Below, in pieces: positions 17,494-25,997 of a stretch of DNA of 63,612 nucleotides (its first letter is position 1; each line of letters opens with the position of its first letter). A program made the position numbers and the translations under genes. This DNA is from an uncultured Alphaproteobacteria bacterium (lineage in GTDB: Bacteria > Pseudomonadota > Alphaproteobacteria > HIMB59): NCBI GenBank assembly GCA_902588615.1, contig CACIPV010000005.1, positions 1-63,612 on the forward strand, written 5' to 3'. The notes beneath the pieces were generated by a model. The model had not been told where the DNA came from. It saw only the letters and a list, made by a program, of their open reading frames with translations, and searched no databases.

Positions 17494-19561
17494 GAACGAC
17501 AATAGTTTCGATTTTTTATATCAGAATGTAGAAAAACTTAAAGGAATAGGTCCAAAGAAAGCGTCCTATTTTAAAAATCTAAATATAAACACAGTTATTG
17601 ATATATTTTATAATTTACCGACTAGATCAATAGATCGTACTCAGGATATTGACTTTAAAAATCTTGAAAAAGGACAAACTATCACCACTCTCGTTAAGGT
17701 AAAAAAACATCATTTTCCATTCAATACTAAACTACCCTACGTGATTGAATGTGAAAAAGGATCTTTAATTATAAACATAATTTATTTTTCAATAAGAGGG
17801 AATTTTCTTAGAAAAAAATATCCTGAAAACAAAGAATTAATTATTAGTGGAAAAGTATCATTTTATAAAAGGAATCTTAGTGTAGCACACCCTGATTACA
17901 TAGAAGAGATAGAAAATGAGGATAAGTTAAGAACTTTTGAAAATATTTATCCTTTAACAAGGGGTATCACATTAAAAGATATCAGAATAGTTTTAAATGA
18001 CGCAAAAAATCATTTAAATAAATTTGATGAATGGTTGAACGAAAATATTATTAAAAAATATAATTTTTCAAGTTTCAATGAATCATTAATAAAAATGCAT
18101 TTTCCCTCCGTAAAAGAAGATATTGAAAATAGAGAGAATTTTAGAAAAAGGTTGGCAGTTGATGAATTAGTATCGAATTATTTTGCTATTAGATACTTAA
18201 AAGAAAAAACAAAAAGAAAAAATGAAAGTTTAAATCTTAAATTTAATTTACAAGAAAAATTGATAAATGAGCTACCTTTTGAGTTGACAAAAAATCAATA
18301 TAAAATAATAAACGATATAAATAATTATAATAATACTCAATATCGAGAAACAGTACTATTACAAGGTGATGTAGGTTCAGGCAAAACTATTGTATCCTTA
18401 TTAACAGCAATCCCTTTTATTCAAAAACATAAACAAGTTGCGTATATGGCGCCCACAGAAATATTAGCTAATCAAATTTACAGTAATGTATTAAATCATT
18501 TAGATAGTGAAGAAGTTAAGCCTATATTGCTCACTGGTAGTACTAAAAATAAAAGTAAAATTTATGAAAAAATAGAAAAGGGTATTTTTAATTTTATTAT
18601 TGGTACTCATGCAATTTTTCAAGAAAATTTAAATTTCTCATCCTTGGCATATGTAATAATCGATGAACAACATCGATTTGGTGTTCAACAAAGACTGTAT
18701 TTAGCTGAAAAAGGAGTAAATACAAATATTCTATTAATGTCTGCGACACCTATTCCAAGAACACTTGCATTAGCTCAATATGGTGAAATAGAACAGGTAA
18801 TACTAAAAGAAAAGCCAGCTTTTCAAAAACCGATAATAACTAAAGTATCGAACATTGACAAAATTAAAGATATAGAAATTTTGTTAAAGAAAAAAATTTC
18901 AAATGTATCTCAAGTTTACTGGATTTGCCCTTTAGTCGAGGCATCAGAGACTCAAAAGTATAAAGATGTAGAAACACGATTTAAGTCTTTGAAGAATATA
19001 TTTGGTTCAGAAGTTGAAATGTTGCATGGTAAAATTAAGAGTGATCAAAAAGAAATAATTATTCAAAATTTTCAAAAAGGAAATATAAAAATATTAGTTG
19101 CTACTACTGTAGTAGAGGTAGGCATAGATAATAAAAATTCAGATTATATTGTAATTGAAAATGCAGAAAAATTTGGCTTATCTCAATTACATCAGTTAAG
19201 AGGAAGAGTAGGAAGAGGTAACAATCAAGGTTATTGTTTTGCTTTATATGGCAAGGATTTACCTGATAATACGATAAATCGACTAAAAATATTCAAAGAA
19301 AACTTAGATGGTTTTAAATTATCCGAAAAAGATCTCGAAATTAGAGGCACTGGTGACATATTAGGATATCGTCAAAGTGGTGACTCATTATTTAAGTTTG
19401 TAAATGTTTATCATGATCAAGAACTAATAATAGATGCACTTCAATATGTAAAAAAATTGATTGAAAAAAAAGAGTATGAAAATGAAAAATTTAAAAAAGA
19501 TATATATAAGTTACTTATGTTTTTTAAGCAGCAAGAAGCAATAAAACTATTATTTAGTTAA
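17492..19561 (+). CDS. recG: ATP-dependent DNA helicase RecG
   Basis: 689 residues. The N-terminal wedge domain begins LKGIGPKKASYFKNLNI (HhH-like). The superfamily 2 motor follows: Walker A GDVGSGKT near residue 289, DEQHRFG (motif II), SATPIPRTLA (motif III) and the QLRGRVGRGNNQGYCF motif VI, then the C-terminal TRG region. It regresses stalled replication forks and processes Holliday junctions. The ATG at 17492 is the only reasonable start and overlaps the divergent sdhE start, so its promoter must lie inside sdhE or the message is leaderless. Its 3' end overlaps the convergent DUF502 gene by 12 bases. Confidence 0.97.
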   Translation: MNDNSFDFLYQNVEKLKGIGPKKASYFKNLNINTVIDIFYNLPTRSIDRTQDIDFKNLEKGQTITTLVKVKKHHFPFNTKLPYVIECEKGSLIINIIYFSIRGNFLRKKYPENKELIISGKVSFYKRNLSVAHPDYIEEIENEDKLRTFENIYPLTRGITLKDIRIVLNDAKNHLNKFDEWLNENIIKKYNFSSFNESLIKMHFPSVKEDIENRENFRKRLAVDELVSNYFAIRYLKEKTKRKNESLNLKFNLQEKLINELPFELTKNQYKIINDINNYNNTQYRETVLLQGDVGSGKTIVSLLTAIPFIQKHKQVAYMAPTEILANQIYSNVLNHLDSEEVKPILLTGSTKNKSKIYEKIEKGIFNFIIGTHAIFQENLNFSSLAYVIIDEQHRFGVQQRLYLAEKGVNTNILLMSATPIPRTLALAQYGEIEQVILKEKPAFQKPIITKVSNIDKIKDIEILLKKKISNVSQVYWICPLVEASETQKYKDVETRFKSLKNIFGSEVEMLHGKIKSDQKEIIIQNFQKGNIKILVATTVVEVGIDNKNSDYIVIENAEKFGLSQLHQLRGRVGRGNNQGYCFALYGKDLPDNTINRLKIFKENLDGFKLSEKDLEIRGTGDILGYRQSGDSLFKFVNVYHDQELIIDALQYVKKLIEKKEYENEKFKKDIYKLLMFFKQQEAIKLLFS

Positions 19562-20197
19562 CTTTTTAATTTTTTTCTTTTTAGGAAGAGCTTTTTTAAT
19601 TTCCGGTGCTTTGGGTGTAACTAGTCCTGCAGAAATGATGTATTTGATTGCTTGATCGACAGACATATTAAGTTTGGTACATTTTGATAATGGAACAAAC
19701 ATCAAGAAACCTGTAGTTGGATTAGGTGTAGATGGCATGAAAACATTTATCATCTTTTGATTTTTTCTTTTTGCTATTTCCCCTTTTGTTTCACTTGTTA
19801 AAAATGCAAGGGCAAAAATATCTTTTTGAGGATATTCAATAAGAACAACCTCTTTAAAAGCATTAGACTGTGTCGTAGCAAATGTATCAATAATCTGTTT
19901 TACTGTATTATAGATTGAGTTTAAGCCGGGAATTTTGGATAAAACAGCATCAACTACTCGATGATAAAGTTTTCCAAAAAAACTTCCAGCTATAGCTCCT
20001 AAAATTGTAAAAAATAAAAAAGCAACTATTAAACCAACACCAGGTATTTCAGATGGAATACCAAATTTATTTAGAGGTATGAAAGGTCTAAATATTTTAT
20101 CTGCAATACCAACTACTACCCATGCAACGTAAATAGATAAAGCTAATGGCGCAACAATTAATATGCCACTAATAAAATGATTTTGAATTTTTTTCAT
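19550..20197 (-). CDS. DUF502 family inner-membrane protein
   Basis: 215 residues with two hydrophobic helices (about 12-32 and 52-76) followed by a soluble C-terminal domain. The DUF502 signatures are PGVGLIVAFLFFTILGAIAG, a KIPGLNSIYNTVKQ segment near residue 93, and VFMPSTPNPTTGFLMFVP near 148-165. The extreme C-terminus is Lys-rich (KKALPKKKKIKKLTK). The family function is unknown. The next leftward-reading gene lies 5 bases upstream, so the two may be co-transcribed. Confidence 0.88.
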   Translation of the reverse strand: MKKIQNHFISGILIVAPLALSIYVAWVVVGIADKIFRPFIPLNKFGIPSEIPGVGLIVAFLFFTILGAIAGSFFGKLYHRVVDAVLSKIPGLNSIYNTVKQIIDTFATTQSNAFKEVVLIEYPQKDIFALAFLTSETKGEIAKRKNQKMINVFMPSTPNPTTGFLMFVPLSKCTKLNMSVDQAIKYIISAGLVTPKAPEIKKALPKKKKIKKLTK

Positions 20198-20202
20198 TTA
20201 TA

Positions 20203-20382
20203 TTAATTATTTATTTTATCTTCAAACTCAAAAACATTCTTATTGTTAATTTCAAAAGATACTTTTATCGATAGATCCTTTACATCAGGGTTATTTTCAA
20301 TGAATTGATTAAGTTCTTGTTGTGAGCTAATCCCTAACCTTTTGAGAAATTTTCTAACTTTTAATTGTGTTTCATCATCCAT
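20203..20382 (-). CDS. DUF6494-like small protein
   Basis: A 59-residue reading frame from ATG at 20382 to TAA at 20203. The protein starts MDDETQLKVRKFLKRLGISS and continues QQELNQFIENN, a pattern seen in DUF6494 proteins (an acidic start, then RKFLKxxGxTSQ and a helix), followed by a beta-like tail (LSIKVSFEINN). Function unknown. It ends 5 bases before the DUF502 start and probably shares its transcript. Its small size makes it easy to miss. Confidence 0.65.
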   Translation of the reverse strand: MDDETQLKVRKFLKRLGISSQQELNQFIENNPDVKDLSIKVSFEINNKNVFEFEDKINN

Positions 20383-20430
20383 GAAATTGATAATATGGAT
20401 TTTTTTTCATATTTGAAGGGTTTTAAATAA

Positions 20431-20778
20431 TCAAAAACTATAAATGATAGTTAGGACAGTTTTCAATTCTAAGATAGTTGTAGATATGCCTATTACTACG
20501 ATTAATCTAGCTAAAAAGGATAGTATTTTATTGCCTTTATATTTTTGAGAACTTCTCCAAACACCAATACAAGATGTAAAGTAATAAATTAAATTTAGCA
20601 CAAGATATAATGAAAATGTATAAATAAAATTTTGTATATGTATTTTTGTGACGAGCAAAAGAGGTGCCGAAATAAGGAAATTAACAAGAACATAATAAAT
20701 CCAATAACTTTTGTATAAAGGTAAATTACCTTTAAAAAGCTCCATAAGATTATTTTCAATTTTAAATATGAAATTCAT
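20431..20778 (-). CDS. small multi-pass membrane protein
   Basis: 115 residues with about three hydrophobic segments (24-44, 47-70, 85-110). Conserved-looking features are GNLPLYKSYWIYYVLVN near residue 18 and IGVWRSSQKYKG between helices 2 and 3. I do not recognise a named family. Its ATG at 20778 overlaps by 4 bases the stop of the restored DUF2061 reading frame, so the two were probably once translationally coupled. Confidence 0.65.
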   Translation of the reverse strand: MNFIFKIENNLMELFKGNLPLYKSYWIYYVLVNFLISAPLLLVTKIHIQNFIYTFSLYLVLNLIYYFTSCIGVWRSSQKYKGNKILSFLARLIVVIGISTTILELKTVLTIIYSF

Positions 20779-21204
20779 ATTTTAATTCTTCCCCATTGAA
20801 TTTTATTCCAGACTCTCTCATGAATATAATAAATTAATATACCGTTCATTATTTCTTAAATGACAATGGATTTTGTCCAATCTAAGTTTGATGAAATAAA
20901 CATAGCAGAAATAAATGTTATTGTAGATGCGGCTAATCTCCATGTGAGCCTTGAAAAATGATCTGATCTTAATTACTTTTTGATTAAATCTGCCATATTT
21001 GTATAAATTCCATACTCTTTCATGAAAATAGTATGTAATCATTTTTAAAATGAAAACAATTAAAGCTACATAGAAAGGAGAAGTTGCATCAAAGTTTTCT
21101 GAACCATAAGAAATAACAAAAAAACTTATCAGAAAAGTATTTATAAAACCAACTATTCTATAACTTATAGTTTTTAAGATTGATCTATTTTTTGTTACTT
21201 TCAT
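20775..21204 (-). pseudogene. tandem DUF2061 membrane protein with frameshifted, interrupted second domain
   Basis: The first 72 residues form a complete DUF2061 domain (RSILKTISYRIVG to HERVWNLYKYGR), a small membrane domain of unknown role. The open frame then drifts into non-family sequence and stops at 20818. In the +1 frame after about 20943 a second DUF2061 domain is clear: WRLAASTITFISAM, then NGILIYYIHERVWNKIQWGR, ending at TGA 20777-20775. It needs one base removed in CACATGG (near 20943) and carries an in-frame TAA at 20858-20856. The N-terminal domain may still be made. Confidence 0.75.
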
Positions 21205-21953
21205 TATTGAAGAATTTCATATTCTTTCAAATGAAGATTAGCTTTAAACTTTTTTGAATTAATTCTAAATTTAGCAGGAATTTTAATTATTTCTTTTTCA
21301 AATGAATAAACCGTAATAACTTCTAAATTATTTTTTTTATTCTCTTTATAAAGACCTTTAAAAAAAGGAAATACTAAATCTATAACTTCAACGTTTCCCT
21401 TGTATATTGAAGGATTATTAGATTTTAAGTTTTCTGTATTTTTTGTAATTGATGATAATTCATAAATGTTAATTCCATCAATAATTAACCTTTTTGAGTC
21501 TGTTTGGAAAATAAAATATTGAACTAATTGTGATATCGGATCAGTGAAAAATAGATAATCATTAATTAAAGTATTTTGCAAATTAATCTGATCAATGGAG
21601 AGTTCTTTTGAAATTTCAATATTTGATATAGTGCCATTCTTGTTAAAAATAATATTTTCAAATCTATCCTGTTTAGAGCTTTTTGTTTTACTTTTGTAAA
21701 TCAAGGGATTGAAGCTATCATCTTTAATTTCTCCACTAACTTTTGTTATAGACTCATACCCATAAATTTTGTCAGTCACACCATAACTTTTAATTATGAA
21801 ATCAATTTCATATAAATTATCTTCAATTTTAATTTTCCAGAATAAGTCTGCTAGGTGAATTGATTTCCAATCAATTTCATATTTTAAATTTATTACTTTA
21901 GAGTTGAGGTAATATGGATATATTATTAAAAAAATTATGAAAAATATGCGCAT
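21204..21953 (-). CDS. DUF3108-like exported protein
   Basis: From the ATG at 21953 the product is 249 residues with a signal-like N-terminus (FFIIFLIIYPYYLNSK). The mature part is beta-rich. The segment DPISQLVQYFIFQ followed by RLIIDGINIYELSSI matches the layout of DUF3108 periplasmic proteins, which lack a known function. An ORF extension to TTG 21956 is possible. Its stop and the next ATG share a base (TAATG), suggesting coupling to the DUF2061 gene. Its start overlaps that of the divergent mnmH. Confidence 0.65.
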   Translation of the reverse strand: MRIFFIIFLIIYPYYLNSKVINLKYEIDWKSIHLADLFWKIKIEDNLYEIDFIIKSYGVTDKIYGYESITKVSGEIKDDSFNPLIYKSKTKSSKQDRFENIIFNKNGTISNIEISKELSIDQINLQNTLINDYLFFTDPISQLVQYFIFQTDSKRLIIDGINIYELSSITKNTENLKSNNPSIYKGNVEVIDLVFPFFKGLYKENKKNNLEVITVYSFEKEIIKIPAKFRINSKKFKANLHLKEYEILQ

Positions 21954-22977
21954 CAATAAAACATTGTATAAAAGTACTACTATCGATGATTATAATACTA
22001 TAATTGATGTAAGAACCCCATTAGAGTTTGATGAAGACCATATCCCAAGATCAGTAAATTATCCCGTATTAACAAATAAACAACGTCATGAAATAGGATT
22101 AAAATATAAAGAGAATTCTTTTTTAGCTAAAAAAGAAGGAGCTAGTATTATTAGTGCAAATATTTCCAAAATTATTAATAAAATAAAATTTGATAAAAAA
22201 AATAAAACATTAATTTATTGTTGGAGAGGTGGTCTTAGATCACTTAGTTTATATTTAGTTCTTAAACAAATAGGTTACGACGTAACATTATTAGATGGTG
22301 GATATAAGACTTACAGAGGTTATATAGTAGATTTTTTTGAAAATAATACTTATAAATTTAAATTTAACCAAATTATGGGTGTAACGGGTGTAGGGAAAAC
22401 ACTTTTTATTAAAGAATTATCAAAAAAATATCAAGTGATCGATTTTGAAGGCTTGGCCAAACATAAAGGCTCTATTTTGGGAAATATACCAAATACTGTT
22501 CAACCATCACAAAAATTATTTGAAACATTAATTTATGAAAAACTTCACTCTTTTAATTCAAGAAAAAATATATGGGTTGAGGCAGAAAGTATTAAAGTGG
22601 GTAAATTAAGTATTCCAAGTAAAATCTGGAAAAATATGCCTATGGGTAAAAATATAAAAATAAAGAGTAATTTAACAGAGAGAGTGAAATTCATTTTAAA
22701 AGATTACAAATATTTTATTAATTCACCAGATTTAATGAAAAATGCGCTTATTGTATTAAAGAAAATTATTCCAAAAGAGGAATTTAAACTTATTGAAGTA
22801 AATTTAAAAAAAAAGGAGTATTTTCAGTTTGTGAAATCATTAATTGAATATCATTACGATAGAGCTTATAAAAAAACTCGAGCTGAAAATGATAGTAATA
22901 TTTATAAAGAGATATATTTAAATAAAATTAACTTAATAAATGTTAAAAGAGTAATTAAAGAGAGTAATTATTTTTAA
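21946..22977 (+). CDS. mnmH: tRNA 2-selenouridine synthase
   Basis: 343 residues from ATG 21946 (an in-frame ATG at 21937 would add three). The N-terminal rhodanese domain carries the catalytic Cys in IYCWRGGLRS (near residue 90), and a C-terminal P-loop domain has GVTGVGKT. The enzyme replaces sulfur by selenium at the wobble 2-thiouridine of tRNA-Lys/Glu/Gln via a geranylated intermediate, using selenophosphate. No selD or selA lies in this window. The 3' end overlaps thiL by 23 bases. Confidence 0.9.
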   Translation: MRINKTLYKSTTIDDYNTIIDVRTPLEFDEDHIPRSVNYPVLTNKQRHEIGLKYKENSFLAKKEGASIISANISKIINKIKFDKKNKTLIYCWRGGLRSLSLYLVLKQIGYDVTLLDGGYKTYRGYIVDFFENNTYKFKFNQIMGVTGVGKTLFIKELSKKYQVIDFEGLAKHKGSILGNIPNTVQPSQKLFETLIYEKLHSFNSRKNIWVEAESIKVGKLSIPSKIWKNMPMGKNIKIKSNLTERVKFILKDYKYFINSPDLMKNALIVLKKIIPKEEFKLIEVNLKKKEYFQFVKSLIEYHYDRAYKKTRAENDSNIYKEIYLNKINLINVKRVIKESNYF

Positions 22978-23899
22978 AATGCTCAAATTTTTTTACTTTG
23001 CCAAGATTAAAATTTTTCAGATTTACACCCTTTCCTTTTTCTACACTTCCAATACATATAATTCTAATACCCCTTTTAATTAAAAGTTTTTTTTTATTTA
23101 AATATAATAAGTTTTTAGGTGAGGTAAAAACTGGGACATACTCCTCCCCACTGGATAAAATAAGAGAAATATATTTTTCTTCTTCAAAAAACTTATTAAG
23201 CTTAGAATTAACAGAGTTGAGATTATTTAATTTAATTTTTTTTTTGGATTTAAACGAAATAGTTTCTAAAGTTGATAAAAGACTATCTGATAAATCCATA
23301 CAACTTGTAATATTTAGATGTCTAAATATATCTTGATAAATATACATTTTAGGTTTTAAAAATTGTTTAATTGATAAATTTTTTAAATTATTAGGTAATT
23401 TAAACTTACTATATAAACTTAGGTATCCTAGTTTTGAATATCCAATACCTGAAAATGTATAAATTTTATCATCAACCTTAGCATTAGATCTCTTTGTTAT
23501 TTTAGTATTATTAATTTTATCGCTAATAATTGTTAAAGATAAAAATATTTTCTCAGAAGAAGTAGTATCCCCTCCTATTATCTCAATCTTATTTCTTAGG
23601 CATATTCTATGAAAATTAGTGATTATTTGTTGCACAAAATTATAGTTTTTATTTGGGAAACTTATATTAAGTAGAACATATTTAGGTAAGCCACCTGAGG
23701 ATTGAATATCACTATAATTTGAAAGAAAAAGTCTGTGTGCTATGTCTTGAGGAGTAAAATGCTTTAGATCAAAATGCTTATTTTCAACTAAAGTATCAGA
23801 AGAGATTAATTGTTTTGTTGTGTTTATATAAGCACAATCATCACCTATTTTCTTATAATTCTTTTCAAAATAATTAATAATTTTTTGTTCATATGACAT
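22955..23899 (-). CDS. thiL: thiamine-monophosphate kinase
   Basis: 314 residues of the PurM/AIR-synthetase fold. Visible motifs: IGDDCAYI with metal-binding Asp pair (residues 17-24), SSDTLVENKHF (33-43), SNYSDIQSSGGLPKY (about 54-68, usually NLSDxAAMGAxP) and IGGDTTSS near 103. It makes thiamine diphosphate from the monophosphate. The related SelD would show an N-terminal GCG/UGC-K active site, absent here. The changed AAMGA segment (QSSGG) is unusual but the metal ligands are kept. Confidence 0.85.
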   Translation of the reverse strand: MSYEQKIINYFEKNYKKIGDDCAYINTTKQLISSDTLVENKHFDLKHFTPQDIAHRLFLSNYSDIQSSGGLPKYVLLNISFPNKNYNFVQQIITNFHRICLRNKIEIIGGDTTSSEKIFLSLTIISDKINNTKITKRSNAKVDDKIYTFSGIGYSKLGYLSLYSKFKLPNNLKNLSIKQFLKPKMYIYQDIFRHLNITSCMDLSDSLLSTLETISFKSKKKIKLNNLNSVNSKLNKFFEEEKYISLILSSGEEYVPVFTSPKNLLYLNKKKLLIKRGIRIICIGSVEKGKGVNLKNFNLGKVKKFEHFKNNYSL

Positions 23900-23940
23900 T
23901 AAGTAAATATAATTGAATATGAATTCAAAAACAGAGATAT

Positions 23941-25128
23941 TTAACTAATTTTTTTTCTTACCAAAGGAAATGAGTCTCTTTTTTTAGTTAAAACTAGTTG
24001 GAAAATCACATTATCACCTTTAGTAAAAGATAATTCACTTAAATTTAAATAAGCTTCCCACATTTTTACAAATCTATCATCATATAATTTAAGAACTTCT
24101 TTTTCTTCTTTTTTAAAATTTTTAAACCAATGAGAAAGTGTTTTAGCATAATGTAATCTAAGAACCTCTATATCTGAAATTATAAGACCAGATTTTTCTA
24201 CAGCTGGCATTACCTCAGACAAAGATGGTATATATCCACCAGGAAAAATATATTTTCTAATAAATGCAGGAGTCATTTTCGGGACTCTAATATTACCAAT
24301 TGTATGTACTACCGCTATGCCATCATCAGATAATAAATTATATATTTTTTTAAAATATGTTTTGTAGAAGGGTTTTCCTACATGCTCAAACATTCCAACA
24401 GAAACTATTTTTGTATAAGAATTCTCTTCATCTCTATAATCTTGTAAAGAATAGGATAAATTTTCTTTTTTATCTGACTTTTTAAGTTGGTCATTACAGT
24501 ACTTAATTTGCTCTTCAGATAATGATACACCCTTTACTTTACAGTCATGATGATTTGCAAAATGTCTACTAAGTGAGCCCCACCCACACCCTATGTCTAA
24601 AACTCTATCATTGGAATTTAATAATAATTTGTCAGCTAATCTGCTCATTTTGTTAGTTTGTGCCTGTGATAATGTATCATTTTCATTTTCAAAGTATGCG
24701 CATGAATATTGTCTAGTTTCATCCAAAAATAAGTCATACAATCTATCAGATAAGTCGTAGTGACTTGCGACATTACTTTTTGAGCTCTTAACGAAATTTA
24801 ACTGAAATAATGGATTGATAATTAAAATAATCCTGAATAATAGGGTATTTGAAATTTTTTCAAGATATTTATTATAATTTTCAATAAGTAATTCAGAAAA
24901 CTCAAAAAAAGTCGAATTGTTTAACTCGTAATCTTTATCCATATATCCTTCTGTAAGCACGAGAGAAGGTGCATAAAAAATTTTATTTAAAAATTTCTTA
25001 TTATTGATCTGTAAAATTAACGGATCTGTGCCGTTGTCAATAAGATGGTCATTTCCTTCAAATTTTATAATAACAGATCTTGTTTTGATTAAGTGTTTAA
25101 TTAAAAATTTGAGTACCCTAAAAGACAT
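23941..25128 (-). CDS. cfa: cyclopropane-fatty-acyl-phospholipid synthase family methyltransferase
   Basis: 395 residues, full length. The N-terminal lipid-interacting domain is followed by SHYDLSDRLYDLFLD near 122-136 and the SAM-binding motif VLDIGCGWGSL (176-186). C-terminal segments include VGMFEHVGKPFY and the bicarbonate/acyl-site region ending FVKMWEAYL. The enzyme adds a methylene bridge from SAM to unsaturated acyl chains in the membrane. A mycolic or other fatty-acid-modifying paralogue is possible. It is monocistronic, with 125 bases to the divergent nadE. Confidence 0.9.
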   Translation of the reverse strand: MSFRVLKFLIKHLIKTRSVIIKFEGNDHLIDNGTDPLILQINNKKFLNKIFYAPSLVLTEGYMDKDYELNNSTFFEFSELLIENYNKYLEKISNTLLFRIILIINPLFQLNFVKSSKSNVASHYDLSDRLYDLFLDETRQYSCAYFENENDTLSQAQTNKMSRLADKLLLNSNDRVLDIGCGWGSLSRHFANHHDCKVKGVSLSEEQIKYCNDQLKKSDKKENLSYSLQDYRDEENSYTKIVSVGMFEHVGKPFYKTYFKKIYNLLSDDGIAVVHTIGNIRVPKMTPAFIRKYIFPGGYIPSLSEVMPAVEKSGLIISDIEVLRLHYAKTLSHWFKNFKKEEKEVLKLYDDRFVKMWEAYLNLSELSFTKGDNVIFQLVLTKKRDSFPLVRKKIS

Positions 25129-25253
25129 AATTTTCTAATAAATATCTATATATACAAAATTTATAAAATTTTATCATATATTGATTGATAAAATGAATTA
25201 AAATATCAATTAAATAGTTGAACTTTTGATATTAAGCTAACGTAATACAAAAT

Positions 25254-25985
25254 ATGCATACCAAAGAAAAAATTGAATTTATATCAAACTGGATAAAAGA
25301 TTATGCACATTCAAATAATGTTGATGCGTTAGTTATTGGTATTTCAGGAGGTATTGACTCCGCTGTTACAAGTACGTTATCAGCAAAAACAGGCTTGAGA
25401 ACGTTTGTTGCGAACATGCCAATACTTGATCACAAAACAACTAATGAAAGAGGTATAAATCACATAGACTGGTTAAAAAAGAATTTTAGTAATGTATCAG
25501 ACTTTAAAATAGACCTCTCTCTTGTATTTGAAAGTTTTAAATCAGCTCTCGATAAAAATGACTCTGAACACGGTTATGCAAATTCACAGGCTCGATTAAG
25601 GATGATGACTTTGTATCAAATAGCAGCTAGCAATAACGGAATTGTTGTTGGTACAGGAAATAAAGTTGAAGACTTTGGAATTGGTTTCTATACAAAATAC
25701 GGTGATGGAGGAGTTGATATTTCTCCAATTGCAGATTGTCTCAAAACAGAAGTATGGGATATGGGTAAGGAATTAAATATAAACAAAGACATAATAGATG
25801 CAGCCCCAACAGATGGTTTATGGACTGATGGAAGATCTGATGAAGATCAAGTTGGTTTAAGTTACTCTGAAATTGAAGAGGCAATGCTTAATGAGAAATC
25901 ATCAAATAGACAAAAGTATCTTGAGATTAGAAAAAATAATATTCATAAAATGAACCCTATCCCTGTTTGTATTTTACCAAAATAG
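25254..25985 (+). CDS. nadE: ammonia-dependent NAD+ synthetase
   Basis: 243 residues, the short bacterial form without a glutaminase domain, so it uses free ammonia to amidate deamido-NAD. The PP-loop is SGGIDSA near residues 30-36. GTGNKVEDFGIGFYTKYGDGGVDISPI (about 137-163) is the typical ATP/NaAD-binding block, and the lid segment TDGLWTDGRSDEDQVGLSY follows. It converges on the ugpC gene, with only 12 bases between the two stops. Confidence 0.95.
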   Translation: MHTKEKIEFISNWIKDYAHSNNVDALVIGISGGIDSAVTSTLSAKTGLRTFVANMPILDHKTTNERGINHIDWLKKNFSNVSDFKIDLSLVFESFKSALDKNDSEHGYANSQARLRMMTLYQIAASNNGIVVGTGNKVEDFGIGFYTKYGDGGVDISPIADCLKTEVWDMGKELNINKDIIDAAPTDGLWTDGRSDEDQVGLSYSEIEEAMLNEKSSNRQKYLEIRKNNIHKMNPIPVCILPK

Positions 25986-25997
25986 ACTTTTTAAAAC

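Noticed and set aside
22955..23899. SelD instead of ThiL next to mnmH
   Set aside because: No N-terminal Cys/Sec-Gly-Cys active site; the DDCA, SDT and GGDTT segments fit ThiL.
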